Below, piece by piece: positions 24,901 to 36,834 of a stretch of DNA of 64,000 bases. Source of the stretch: Datnioides undecimradiatus (lineage: Eukaryota; Chordata; Actinopteri; Lobotiformes; Datnioididae); NCBI GenBank assembly GCA_008933995.1, contig WARS01000007.1, positions 1,180,230 to 1,244,229 of the forward strand, given 5' to 3'. The notes below the pieces were generated by a model. That model searched no databases. It was not told where the DNA came from and saw only the letters and a program-made list of their open reading frames with translations. Position 1 is the first letter of the stretch, and each line of letters begins with the position of its first letter. The translations under genes were made by a program, and so were the position numbers.

Positions 24901-25668
24901 TGTTTAGCATTTGCTGCCTTGCTTCAAAAAAAGACTTTTCTCTTCTCGGATCAAACAGCGAAGTGAACTGAACACACACCGGATACTGAACAACAAGTGA
25001 TGACTCATATCAGCTGGATTCAGGTGAGTCATCTGAGTCCAACAGGCGGGAAGAGTTTTCTTTCCCCCTCACATATCAACACGGTAATATTCTGCTTACT
25101 CTCCAGTGTTTCATTTAGTTTCATTAGCTGATGCTGTTCTCCAAAACACAATAGTATTCATTTGCTCCAGTTAGTGCACAAATATGATGAAACAGGTGCT
25201 TACGAAGACAGGGCGTAGCATCTGTCAACTGCTGGCTGCAATGCATTGTTTTATGTTCTGCGTCTCATGACTGGGCATCCTGGTAATGGTGTGCTTCTCC
25301 CATGAGGCCCAATCAGCTTGTGTGTGTAACCCTTGGACTACAGTCAGTCAGACACACTGAAGCATATTTGCTCATGTCATTTCACTGATTCTGCTTCTCG
25401 GTCTGGTTTCCTCACTTTTATCTGGTGCATCAGAAAATGCACATTGAGGTAATTTCCTCAAGTACGAGAAAGTGAACAGACGATCCACAGAGGGCGTCGC
25501 ATTAAAGTGTCTCCAAAAATGATGGAGGACGGAGACATAAAAAGAGAGACGGTGAATGTGCCTCTGTGTAGGTGGAGACAGAGGAAGAGGGAGGAGGGCT
25601 GCAGAGAAGGAGGGTGATGATGAGAGGCTCTGCAGATTAAAAACACGGTGTCAGACAGAAGACGGTTC

Positions 25669-25740
25669 AGGCAGACAGACAGACAGACCGACAGACAGAA
25701 GACGGTTCAGACAGACAGACAGACATATAGATAGATAGAT
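25669..25740. repeat. (CAGA)n / (GATA)n compound microsatellite
   Basis: Interrupted CAGACAGA runs are followed by ATAGATAGATAG. The upstream copy of agaagacggttcag is duplicated within the tract. Confidence 0.85.
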
Positions 25741-26185
25741 TTCGATGTATATTGCCTCTTCCTTCTAAGGGGATCATATACATTACTCAGGTAGTTGGCA
25801 CCCTAAGGCACCAGAATCTAAAGAAGGCCGACCCACCTGGTGACCGCCCTGTTCCCTCGGATGAGTCTGTCTTTGCGCTAAAATGCTAACAACTGTCATG
25901 TGACGGCGTTCGCTAAGTTTGCTTCATTGATAGACCGACTTTGTGGAGCCAGAGGGAAAAACAGACACTGATGAAATCATTAAGCAGGGGGTCTCGTCCT
26001 GCAGTCACCCTCAGTGGGCTAATTCAGTTAAATCTGCTCGTCTTCCGCTGATTGTTCACTTCCTCCTGCAGACGAGAAGAAGCTGCTGACTTCAGCATTA
26101 AATCCTTTAAGACTCATCGTGAGGAGGAGCCTGTCAGCATGTGTGAGAGAGAAAAGCTCAGAAAGACACCGATCTGCTGTGTACT

Positions 26186-26218
26186 ATGTGTGTCTGTGTG
26201 TGTGTGTGTGTGTGTGTG
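26186..26218. repeat. (TG)n microsatellite
   Basis: A nearly perfect TG run with one TC interruption. Confidence 0.9.
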
Positions 26219-26388
26219 GATTCATCATCCTTTAAGGTTAAAATGCAAATCCCATATATGCACACCATAATGTCCCCATAAGTGACGGAGACACAAGCGT
26301 GTGTGTGGGTTGTGTTTCCATGTTTAACACACTGTGTGAGTGACCCTGAAGAAACAGCACCTGCAACAGCACAAAACGCAGGACCCCA

Positions 26389-26413
26389 ACACACACACAC
26401 ACACACACACACA
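26389..26413. repeat. (AC)n microsatellite
   Basis: A perfect AC run of about 12 units, 170 bp from the TG run and in the opposite orientation, so the two could pair. Confidence 0.9.
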
Positions 26414-28038
26414 GACGCAGACACCAGGTCACTTTATTTGCAAAGTACAACACGTGTAAACGAATTTGTCTCGATGACATTGGCGCGGGGGCGCATCGAC
26501 AACTTACGCAGCATCATGATACATGCTGACACGTGTGGTTCGGGGACAACAGGGGCTCACGTAGCGAGGCAGAGAGCGCCGCAGACATGCTGCAGGCAGG
26601 AGTCCTTTACATACATACATACAGTAAATGGCCTGTGTAGGCTGAATACTGAAAAACACTATTATATTGCACCATTACCCTACAATGGTAGGCCATAACA
26701 CAACAGGAAATCCATCAGAGTGACTGGTTTGCCACTTTTATATTTTGTAAGAGTTACTTTATGACTACATACACTAGTGGCCTGTAAAGTAAGTACTGGA
26801 CTTCAGTACAGCTGAGGTACTTATACTTGTGTTTTCAAGCTCTACTCTACTCCACGACTTTTCAAAGGAGGTATTGTTCTTCTAATTACTTTATCTGCAA
26901 CAGCTTAACTAAAACTTATTTTACTTGATTAAAACCATGCATAAAAATATAAAGAATTCAGTTAAAGCTAAACTACAGTCTGCAAGTTCATGAAGATGAG
27001 ATAACACTGCTACTTTCTAAGCTTTATAATAAGCTTTATAAGCTTTTCATTAATAGCAAATTAATGGGTAAATGCTTTGACAACCATTTGAGTCAGTTTT
27101 TATACAAAAAGACCAAACATTTCATTCTTCAAGCCTCCGTAATATGAGGATTTACTGTTTTCATTTTAAAAAGTTTGATTGATCATGGAGTGTATAATAT
27201 AATATGATATAAAAGTCATAGAGGCTTTTTCTCTGCATTCAATTCTTTAATACTTTAATACATTATAGTCATACTTTAGACTTTCACTGGTGTTTGAGAA
27301 TATTACACAGTGTTTTGTGAGCACTTGTACTTCAGTCAAGGATCTGAAGACTTCCTAGTGAATGCTTGATAAAGCAGCTGCATCGCAAAGTCTCTGTGTT
27401 TAACGACCCTTCGGCATCTGAAACTGAGGCCGAGTTCAGTTCATTCTTTCTATAATGCCCGTGTTTACTGGATTTGGTTTTCACACTGCAAGTCCTGTGT
27501 CTTTTAGCCTCGTGTCTTCAAAGCTGAAGCCTCGACCAAGAAACAGCAACTAATTGTCCATTATGGCAACTTAGCTTACAGTCTCTGCAACTGTATGTTC
27601 GGATTTAAGGAAAAAAAAAGAAATGCAAATGCTGCCTGGAGAGGATTATTATCGAAATACACTTAAAGCACTAAAAGTGAAAGGATTCATTATGCAGAAT
27701 GGCTCGTTTCAGAATAATACCTATTATATTAATGATTTATCAGTAGAGACACATTCATCTCTCAGCATCAGTAAAGTCGCAGCTGTTAATGTTGAGGCTA
27801 CTTTAAACTACTCTCTATGCTGTCGGGTAACTTAACCCATAATAAGACACAATGACTCATGAGTTGTTTTATATTTCATATTATCTGAATCTGAATCTGC
27901 AAAGCAAGAGGTAACAACTGTTGCCATAAACACATGAGGTGGAGTAAAATGTAGTAATCCCAGCTTCCAAAATGGAAAAGGCAATAAGTTCAGAGTAAGA
28001 TTGGAAACGCTGCTGTGTAACATCAGGAACACACGGTG

Positions 28039-28067
28039 CACAGTCGTCAGGGTAACTGACGACTGTG
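28039..28067. other. Perfect 12-bp hairpin
   Basis: CACAGTCGTCAG (28039-28050), a 5-nt loop GGTAA, then CTGACGACTGTG (28056-28067): a perfect inverted repeat with a tight loop. It is not followed by a T-tract and is not part of a recognised repeat. Confidence 0.8.
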
Positions 28068-28588
28068 AGCCTGGAGGTCACAGCAGGCGTTATCATAACG
28101 CATACAGCAGGAATTAGCGGTCTGATTATAAGTTAAAATCATTTCTCTTAGCGCCAAATGCTGCATGAAGTGCAACCAGGAACATAAACCGCTGCTCCTT
28201 CAACCCAGAGTTCCTCTCATCACTGAGACATATAGAAGAATTTAAAGTCTGTGCACGTTTGTGTGTGGGTGTGGGTGTGGGTGTGCATGCTTTATATTGG
28301 TTTTGCATTCACGCCTGCAGATTTATACCGCGCTCCCCGCTCTGTTTGTCATATATTTTGTTGATAACTTCATTAGAAGGTGACAGTTGGAAAGTAATGT
28401 TGACATTTTATTGAAAGTCTGAACCCCCGCCTCCCACTGAGGAAGTACCTACTCAGAGATCTAACTCGTTATTTTCTCAGGCGGCCTATCAGAACGCTCC
28501 AGATGATGCATGTGCCTGTGCATCGTCACTCTCGGTTTCCCCATTAATCAGTGTCTGTATATATGAATTGTATTGCTCAAATCTTCTT

Positions 28589-28590
<2 letters not shown>

Positions 28591-28618
<28 letters not shown>
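28591..28618. repeat. (TG)n microsatellite
   Basis: Fourteen perfect TG units. Confidence 0.95.
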
Positions 28619-28621
<3 letters not shown>

Positions 28622-28750
28622 TCCTGGAGTTTTGCCAGGCGTTTTCCCTGCGTGTGGAGAATGTGGAACGGTTTTATTTCTGTGGCTACTTAGCCGTCCA
28701 CAGAGAATCACCTAGGGGAGACGACGCTGCATCTGCTCGACAGGGAGAGG

Positions 28751-28782
28751 GAGGGAGAGAGAGAGAGAGAGAGAGAGCGAGA
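28751..28782. repeat. (GA)n tract
   Basis: GAGAGAGA run with few interruptions inside a purine-rich strand. Confidence 0.8.
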
Positions 28783-31700
28783 GCTACTGATGCATTGCAG
28801 ATAAACTGCAGATCCCAGTGCAACCCCTCCCTCTCTCTTCTCCTGTGCAAGCCCCCCCACCTCCCCTCTTGTTGCTCTTTTTTTCATACCCTGCCACTAT
28901 GCATGACATCATCACAGACCTCCCACTAACATCACCCCATGCCTCCACACCTACAGCCTGTCCCACCCTGCTTAGCTCACCACCGTGATCCTCCTCACCT
29001 TACACCTCTAACCCATCCATCTGACGGGCCTGCAGAGCGTTAACCTCTGCAGGGCACTGAGCACTGCAGTCTGAACGCACTGTGGCACAAATCAGCAAAG
29101 ACTCAGTTTGTTATTAACATTATTCTGCCAAAAAACATCTATTTTGTCCTGAAGAAATCAATAGTTTTACTTAAAATATGAATTATTTGCACCTTCTGGC
29201 AAAGAAATTCATGAGACAATAAATTATTTTTATGAACCTAATCGCGAAATGCACATCATATATTGGTAGCAATGAACTCGATCTCATATCAAAAGTACTG
29301 TATGTGCAAAAGTGGCTGTAGTGTTACGTTACTATAATTATTACATTATTGGATTATTATGACAGATGCATTGAACAGCATTTAACAGATGGTTGGAGCT
29401 CGCTTTAACTACTTTTTATACTGTTGAGCACTTTAGTCTATAATAAAATACATTACATTACATAGCATGTAAAATATGCAAATAGTACTTTCCACTCCTG
29501 AACAAATATGGATACATATGTTCAGATATTAGCCCATCATGGACGTGTCAGTATCAGCCTATATTCTTCTGATTCTGTTTGCTAATGTGTAAAGAGTATA
29601 TGATGCTGAAACAATGTTTGTAATAATATATCTGAGCCACTACAAAGATATATAAATATTGATATTTTATAAAATTATAATCTTCAGATGACCTTCGTCA
29701 TGTGGCCTTTAACTCGCCAACGTCTATTCCCTCCTTTCATTACTTGTCAGTTAGCTCTGAGGTTGGTGAAATCCTCTTATTCCAGTATAACAGAACCATA
29801 CATGTATTCTCACTATGCATGATATTCATTAGTTTTTCCTGTGGTTGCGGAAAAATCCTGGTAAACACACACAAACTAACGAATGAATGAAGCGTTCTGC
29901 TTCTACAACATAAACACACGAAGAAAGATGCTGCTGCATGTTCATGCTGTTGAGTAACATGTAGTTTACTTTGAATCAGTCTCACAAAGGCTATCCTGCT
30001 GCCACAAACACAGATACTAACTGACACAGACTAATCCTCAGCTGAAAACAAACAGTTGCTCCTGCTTGTCCTGCAGCTGTTTTAGAAAATGAAAATGAGT
30101 TTTGGTCTTTTCATTGGATTTATGTATAACTGTGATTAGCCCAGTGGGTGAAACCAGCGACTGTGGATTTTACAGGTGCTCCTGTCCATCAGAGGCAAAT
30201 ATTGTGGAAGTCTTGAGCATATCCTCATTCATTTTTCCCTACATTCAGCCAGGCATCTTCCACAACCTCAGCTAGACTCTGACATGAAGATCTGTGAATT
30301 TCAACTATGTGTGGCTGACGGTACGGTGAAGTACAGTATGCTGAGATTCTTAGATTTCCATATTCTGATGTTTACACATATCAGTGTGATGCGTCTGACT
30401 AAAGATCTCACTCTTAACTCAAAAGACGGGCCACACATAGATTTTCCTGGCTGGTATGTGCATCAGCAGAGCTGTGAAAACCTCTGGGAAATAATGTTGA
30501 TCAATATACTACAAACCTCAGAGGGGAGCTGAGCATGCAATAATCTGAATGCTCCACTGTCGAGGCTCCGAAGTGCACACACATGCACCTCACATGCACA
30601 AACGCACGTGCCCGCCGTCGGCATTCACGTGTACATTAATATTCCACCGTTATTCCAAGTATGACATCATTCTGAAAGGAAACAGAATATTCCGCAACGT
30701 CTGCAGGTTATTCCAAATTAGGGCCTATTCCAAATGTTCGGATATAGACATGTGGGATGTGCTGATATTAGTCTGGTTTGAGAATCATTCTTTGGAAACA
30801 CAGAACATTCTGATTATGGATCTCACAGGGTGATGCTCTTTAATTCCTCTCCCAGGGTCAGACTCAAGGTCACAGGGAAGTACTGTGCAAATGAGAGGAG
30901 CTGAGCACTGTCGCTCAGTCGTACTCTGCCATGGCACGGCGCAGTAAAACATCCAGCTCCTTTGGGTGATGGTGGCTTCCTCCTCCTCCTCTCCAAAACG
31001 CAACTGAACATAAAGAGCCTCTGCTGTGACACAGTGGAGGAGGTCCAGAGGACATCCAGCGCACAATGGAGACAGTGCTTCACAAGGTTAACAGGACTTC
31101 CAGGGAGCGATCCAAGTGAGGCAGAGAGGGTGGGAGCGGCGTATCACTGCACGATGTCATTACTTTGAATGGGATGGCGGCCAAATTTAAATCAGGGATG
31201 GTTTTTGTTTGTTATAGAAGAACATTTTGAAGGTGGCTGGTGAATGGAAGAGAGGGGCTTTTACATCAAATTACATTAAGTTGTGAAATATTCCTTTTTG
31301 GTCCCCGTGGTAACAGCTTAGTGGTAATGTGATGGGATTAAAAACAGAATATTTTGTGTCTGCAAACATGACTACTGACGCAAAAGGGGAAAAATGCATG
31401 ATAGAGTTAAACAATCCAAATGCATCTTCATGGAAAAGTATGAAAAAACATACAAACTGCATTAACCAAAGACTTAAAAGACTTATTATACATTCAAAAG
31501 TAATTTTATGCTGGCACACTAATGCATCACTGCATGTGACCAACTGAAAGCACACGGCGCTTCAGGTGTGATGGTGCATCAGCACGCAGTTGTGACCTTG
31601 ATGCCCAACATGTTTATGTTCTGTCTCCTGTCGAGGACGGCCGCTTGCGGTTAACTGATGGGAAATGATGCCAGATGTAACAGATGGATGCTGGCGTTGC

Positions 31701-32140
31701 AGAGGTCTGAGAAGCGATAATGTTATCACGGTGAACGAGAGGAGACAACAGGTATGGTATAGTGGGAGGGCGCGAGCCAGACAGTGACGGACGGAGCTAC
31801 AGGGAAGGAGGCGGGAGGGAGATGGAAGGAGGGAGGAATGAAGTCAGAGGGGTAAGGAACAGATGGGGGGAGTGAGACGTGGTGGCGAAAAAGATAAAGA
31901 TATCACAGAAAGAAGAAGAGATGAAATATGAAGTGATTAAAGCAGTAATGAATAAAAATAAAACAGAGGATGCAGAGGAAGGAGACAGGAGCAGCAGTGG
32001 TGAAGACAACAGCTGCAGGGACGGCGCAGACACCGGCGTCCCGAGCAGCTCCGTATTTATGGCTGCGTGTCTGCGTCAAGTCACTCTGTCTGGCCACCTG
32101 CATTCACCCAAAACTGTCCACTCTGTCATCCTTTAGTCTG

Positions 32141-32192
32141 CACACGCACACATGCGCACACACACACGCACACACACACACACACACACACA
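32141..32192. repeat. (CA)n microsatellite
   Basis: Interrupted, then perfect, CA repeats. Confidence 0.9.
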
Positions 32193-32385
32193 AAAGATAC
32201 TACACTAGACAATCTTCAGTATATTTGTGAAGACAGAGAACTTTAACTACAGTAAAAGGCCTTTTTAAGTAGGTTTAGTGTATATGGCCCAAAATATTTG
32301 GACAGTTTTCCATATTTTTCATGCAAAAGCTTAGAGACAAAAAACAAAACAAAACAAAACTGCCGAGCTCCCCGGGCAGAAACGA

Positions 32386-32595
32386 TGGCTGGGTGTCTGG
32401 GTCTAATCATCGGCGGTGATCTGAACTTTAAGAGCCACATCAATCATCTCACAGCCTCCCGCCACCTGCCCTCCAAATGGATCCATCCATTTATAACAAG
32501 CAGACTAGATTATGATAATAGTCTATTCACCGGCCTACCGAGATCAGCTGTATGGCGACTGGGGTTGATTCAAAACATTCACAGACACACGTTAC
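32386..32595 (+). mobile_element. Degenerate LINE (L2-like) reverse-transcriptase relic
   Basis: Plus-strand translation contains LGLIIGGDLNFKSHINHLTAS, then HPFITSRLDYDNSLFTGLP, then a residual RLGLIQN. These are hallmarks of the C-terminal reverse-transcriptase region of L2-type fish LINEs. Relative to the usual order, a stretch between the HINHLTAS and HPFITSRLDY blocks is missing, so the copy carries an internal deletion. It is a short 5'-truncated fragment that cannot encode an active enzyme. Confidence 0.7.
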
Positions 32596-33543
32596 AACAT
32601 TTATGGTAATATTTGTATGTTTTGCACTGATTCTAGTATAACTGCACCAACGCCTGTTACACTTATCATCTGTTTGTATTGTAAAGTGCATTGTCTCGCT
32701 CCCTGTATCCCAGATCATCTGGAATCTGGAATCCCAGGCATTCCAGATCATTCCAGATTCTTATCCTTTCCTTTATTATTCATGTAAAACTTATCAGTAT
32801 CAGTAGAAAGATATTAATAATCAATCATTTTTATTTGTATTACTTGTGTTTGTCTTTCTATATGTTGTTGTATATTGAGCTGTCACTGACTGAGCCTGTT
32901 ACCTCTCTCCTTAATTCCTCTCCTTCCTTCCTTTTGTCACCTTGCTGTCTTGCTAATGTTGCATCTTGCACCATTAAAGGTACAAAATCACCCTTTGTCT
33001 CAGTATTAACTGTAAGATTATCTACATACCAACCTTTAGAGGTTCAACATGTGTCATAGCACTGGATACACTGCAGAATCATATGAGAAGTGAGAGGGAC
33101 TTAGCCTACTCATATAAAATGTGGACTGTTGTTCACATGCACAGATGCACTGCCACTGAACAGACAGCAATGTCGTTTTAACTAAAATTGGTTAAATGCA
33201 CTGTGTAAAAACCATGTTAGCTGTGTAGCAATCACAATACTGACACCACCCATGACACGGATTGTTAATCTTTTGGCCTCACATACACGCGTGAGCACAC
33301 ACACGTGCACACACGCACACACAAGCCTGTGAGGTCTCGCTGCAGCGCTGGGCTGAGCTTCATCATCATCATCCATCGTGAATCTTAATTAAAGGCCCAG
33401 CCTTCGCTCCTCTCTCCATCTCAATGTCATCCTTCCCCTCCACTGACTCGTGACAGTGTGTTCCTCCTTGTGAATATATGAGGGAAACAACCCGGCAGCC
33501 ATGTTGGTCGCATGACACATCACAAACGCTGTGGAGGAAGTAC

Positions 33544-33583
33544 TTACCTGGCTCCTTCACAGGATGCTGTTGGAGCCAGGTAA
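33544..33583. other. Perfect 12-bp inverted repeat with 16-nt loop
   Basis: TTACCTGGCTCC (33544-33555) and GGAGCCAGGTAA (33572-33583) are perfect reverse complements. The arms are too short for a typical microRNA precursor. Confidence 0.75.
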
Positions 33584-34084
33584 ATCTCTCTGTATTAAGT
33601 TTTTGAATCTGGTGTCTGGTGTGACATTCCCACAACGGAACACTGGTAGGGGTGCATTTTACAACGGCAAGCGATGATTGGTTCAACAGATCAGAAGGTG
33701 GAGCAGCTGGAGCCACGGAGCAGCTGTAGTAGGGGCTGCAGCCAGTGGGAGCATGGGAGCGATTCTTCAGACTGTGTTCCAGCTGAGGCGTTTAGCATTA
33801 GCCTATAGCTTTTACTTGTGGCCACACTCATGGTGGCTGCAAACGCTACAAAGTCCCACACTAGAAATAAGACTATATAGATCCACAGATACTGTTGAGG
33901 CCGCTGAGGTCACGTCTGCATATTTACAGCCTGCAGATCATTTTTAAAAATGCATTTTTAATAAATTTCAATCGACTGTATCAGAAATTGAAACTATCTC
34001 AAGTGCATTACACATCCTCCTACTACCTGTATATATTGTTTATATTGTCCAAATTGATCATTTGTTTACCAAATCGACTTACTG

Positions 34085-34155
34085 TTTGTTTATATGCCTC
34101 TCCTATCTTGCTGCTGTCAAATTTCCCCTTGTGGGACAAATAAAGGATTTCATAA
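34085..34155 (+). mobile_element. Probable LINE/SINE 3' tail
   Basis: The sequence tgctgctgtcaaatttcccc, then ttgtgggacaaataaaggat, resembles the 3' ends of fish non-LTR elements, in which a 'fits ...ttcccc..tgggac.aataaagg' motif precedes the insertion point. Only the tail is recognisable. Confidence 0.45.
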
Positions 34156-34159
34156 TTCA

Positions 34160-34890
34160 TTTTCCGTGCGACTTGACCCACGACCTCAGTATGTCTGGAC
34201 CTGAGTACTAATGGCTATTGATTATTAAAGAATGCTTTAGGTATATGCCTTTCTTCTCTCATATTAATGCTCTATTGTCCTGCCTATAACAAACATGTCA
34301 ACACTGCTACTCACATGTGCCAGCATATCAGGCGGTGTATCAGCTGAATAAAAGGTCACACTGTCCTTGTATCCTGCACATCAGCACATATCAACATGCT
34401 CGCGCCTTGACCTCATTCAAAAGGGGGGTGAACTCTCTGTACGTTCTCGCTCTGTGGCCTGGCCGGCTGCGAGTTGCGAGCTGGGACACACTGGGATGGG
34501 CTCGTCTGCTTGCGGGAGCCTGTTTCTGCTGCAGTGCCATTTGAAAACGCTCCAACCCTTCTGCAGTGCGCCGGAGCCCAGCAGTGATGTTGAATGACTC
34601 TCCTGTTTCTTGCCCAACCCACACACCCTCGCTCTGCCGCGTACATCGCACCACCGCCGCTCTCGTAAGGGGCATCCAAAAAGCACCTCAAGCTTCCGAG
34701 CGGACAGCCCCAACAATGAAATACATGCGTGTGAAACCCTGCAGCCGGAAGAAAAGGGCCCGTACGGAGAAACTCGTGGAGCAGTGGTCAAGGACACTAT
34801 AACGTCAGCAAGCAAGGGGACTATGGGTGCGGCTCCTGTAGTATATAATCATTTACAATACATAGCCAATACATATCAGTGCTTAAAATA

Positions 34891-34927
<37 letters not shown>

Positions 34928-36465
34928 AAGGAGAAAGTCATTGTGACCGTCTCTCCCTCCCTCTCAGTCTAGCTCTTAGTCTCGCTCTGTCTGCCTCTCT
35001 GTCTCTGGAGCAATCTAAAATTGGCCATGCTTGATGCATTAGCTCTGCTTGACTAAAGCTTGCGTTGGAAAGCCAATGAGAAGGAGTGGGGGGGGGGCTA
35101 TTGGGGGCAAGAAAACATAGACAGGTGATTAATGGCAAATGTTTAATTCAGTGCTGAAAAGCAGAATAGGTTCTCTACTCGTGCTCCACCCAGAACAAAC
35201 AGACATTTAAAGATGTACCCCGTGCACGAGTGTGAGAGCTGCCGCTTAGCTAGCATGAGTAATCACCAGACACGCAGTTTACACTCAACTTTGTACCTTG
35301 ATCACTCGCACTCAGGTTGTGGAACTTACAATATGGCGGCACCTGTGGAGCAGTGAGTTGGTAAATTTGACAGCATTAAATGGTTAATCCATTAAGTAAT
35401 GGATCCTCAAAAAGCACCAATGCAGCTGTTTTTGGTGCATTACCCCCAACGATGGATAATCATTTCGCATTGACCGGAGTGACCTGAGATTACAGGGAAG
35501 AGTCAAGATTGATAAGGGATCAATAAGCTGCAGGAGAGGCCGAGCCACCGGACGGACAGCCCCACACTGACGCTTCAACCATCGGGAGGAGAAATGCCTC
35601 AGCAAATGCACGGATCAGCCACAAATCCCATGTGGCTTTGCATGTACAATAGTCAGGATGCTTCAGATAGCCACAGAGACTCTCCCCGCAGGAGGAAAGT
35701 CTGTACCTGTGCATCCGCGTGGTGTGCAGATGATAGCAGTGCACAGTAAAGCTGTGCAGGAACACACATGTGCTCCAACACAAGAGATGTGAGAAAACAC
35801 TGTAGGAGTGACTCTGATGACAGTTCTGTCTGTGTGATGCACACTGTAAAACAGACATGTCTGCTAAACCTTCACACTGCAGAGTTCTGATGGGCTGTTG
35901 GGTGAACACCTGACCTTTACTATTTCACTGATGTTACTTAAAATGAGTAAATGTGCAAAATCAAATCACTTTGCAGACATGAATGGATCCAGTCACGCAT
36001 CAGTGTCTGGACCTGGATCACTCAACTTTCAAGTCTGACGTGCTCTGTGTACCCATCTGTCATTATTATTATTATTAATATTCTGCGTCTGAGTGCATGC
36101 AAGTATTACCCATAGCCCAATGAAGACCACTATGAAAACTATTAATACAGAATCTCAATAAAAGTAACTCTAAACACTAATGACACCTAATTTAAGGGAA
36201 ACAGGATAAACTTAACTTCCTGTTGCCATTTCTCTTAGGTCGCTTTGCACGAATGAGGAGGTATGTACAGGAATATTATTATTCATATGTTGTCAGGTGA
36301 CAGGGAAAGCATGGCAAAGTCTTTAATGAGAAGTGCTGTCAACTGACTCAGACGAGGTTTTCAGCCAAAGGGAACTCACTGTTTGTTTGACTGGTCGCTG
36401 TCCGCGGTGCTGAAACCACAGACTGTTGCATGAGAGCAGTCTAAAGTATATTTTGATGGTCCTGA
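34160..36465. other. Distal upstream region of nefm, no supported gene
   Basis: A GC-richer block at about 34390-34830 is open in several frames on both strands but has no recognisable protein signature. The rest is mixed-composition DNA. A short ATT run lies at about 36063-36076. Confidence 0.35.
34892..34923. repeat. (AC)n microsatellite
   Basis: Sixteen perfect AC units. Confidence 0.95.
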
Positions 36466-36472
36466 TCTATCC

Positions 36473-36505
<33 letters not shown>
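36473..36505. repeat. (ATCT)n microsatellite upstream of nefm
   Basis: Eight tandem ATCT units lie about 170 bp upstream of the nefm TATA box. Confidence 0.9.
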
Positions 36506-36674
36506 CTTAACCTGGACTCTGATGCAGCGCCTCCAGCCCACGTGGTTCAGACTGAGCGTTGCCCGGGACCATTAGGAGCGGGCCTGGGGGGGATGCGCCC
36601 TCCCCTCCCTTCCATCAATGGACGAAACAAAACTGCTTGGCTTTGCCTTGTTAGCGGCACAGCCTCGGATAGGC

Positions 36675-36682
36675 TATATAAG
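36675..36682 (+). promoter_or_regulatory. TATA box of nefm
   Basis: TATATAAG lies 153 bp before the nefm ATG, predicting a transcription start near 36705 and a 5'UTR of about 130 nt with ACACAC-rich sequence. Confidence 0.75.
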
Positions 36683-36834
36683 CAGCGGACAGAGGAGTTC
36701 TCAGTCGCTGTGAGAGCCATACACCCCTCACCTGCACACACACACATAACACACACACACCCACATACACGCCTCCACCTCCTGCACCGTCCCCCCTTCA
36801 TTCCTGCGCTCATCCCCTACGGTTGTCTGACCGG

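Larger units (their letters stand above)
24905..32140. other. Non-coding stretch, no supported gene
   Basis: Apart from the repeats and the hairpin listed separately, this is ordinary AT-rich intergenic or intronic DNA. The open frames are short, lack domain signatures and often run through CA/TG repeats. No tRNA-like cloverleaf or splice-consistent exon chain was found. Confidence 0.35.

Noticed and set aside
34390-34890. Overlapping open frames on both strands in a GC-richer block
   Set aside because: No domain, no consistent splice sites, and both strands equally open, so probably compositional.
36823-36834. Upstream start of the nefm frame
   Set aside because: The codon at 36823 is TTG; the ATG at 36835 matches the conserved MSYT start.
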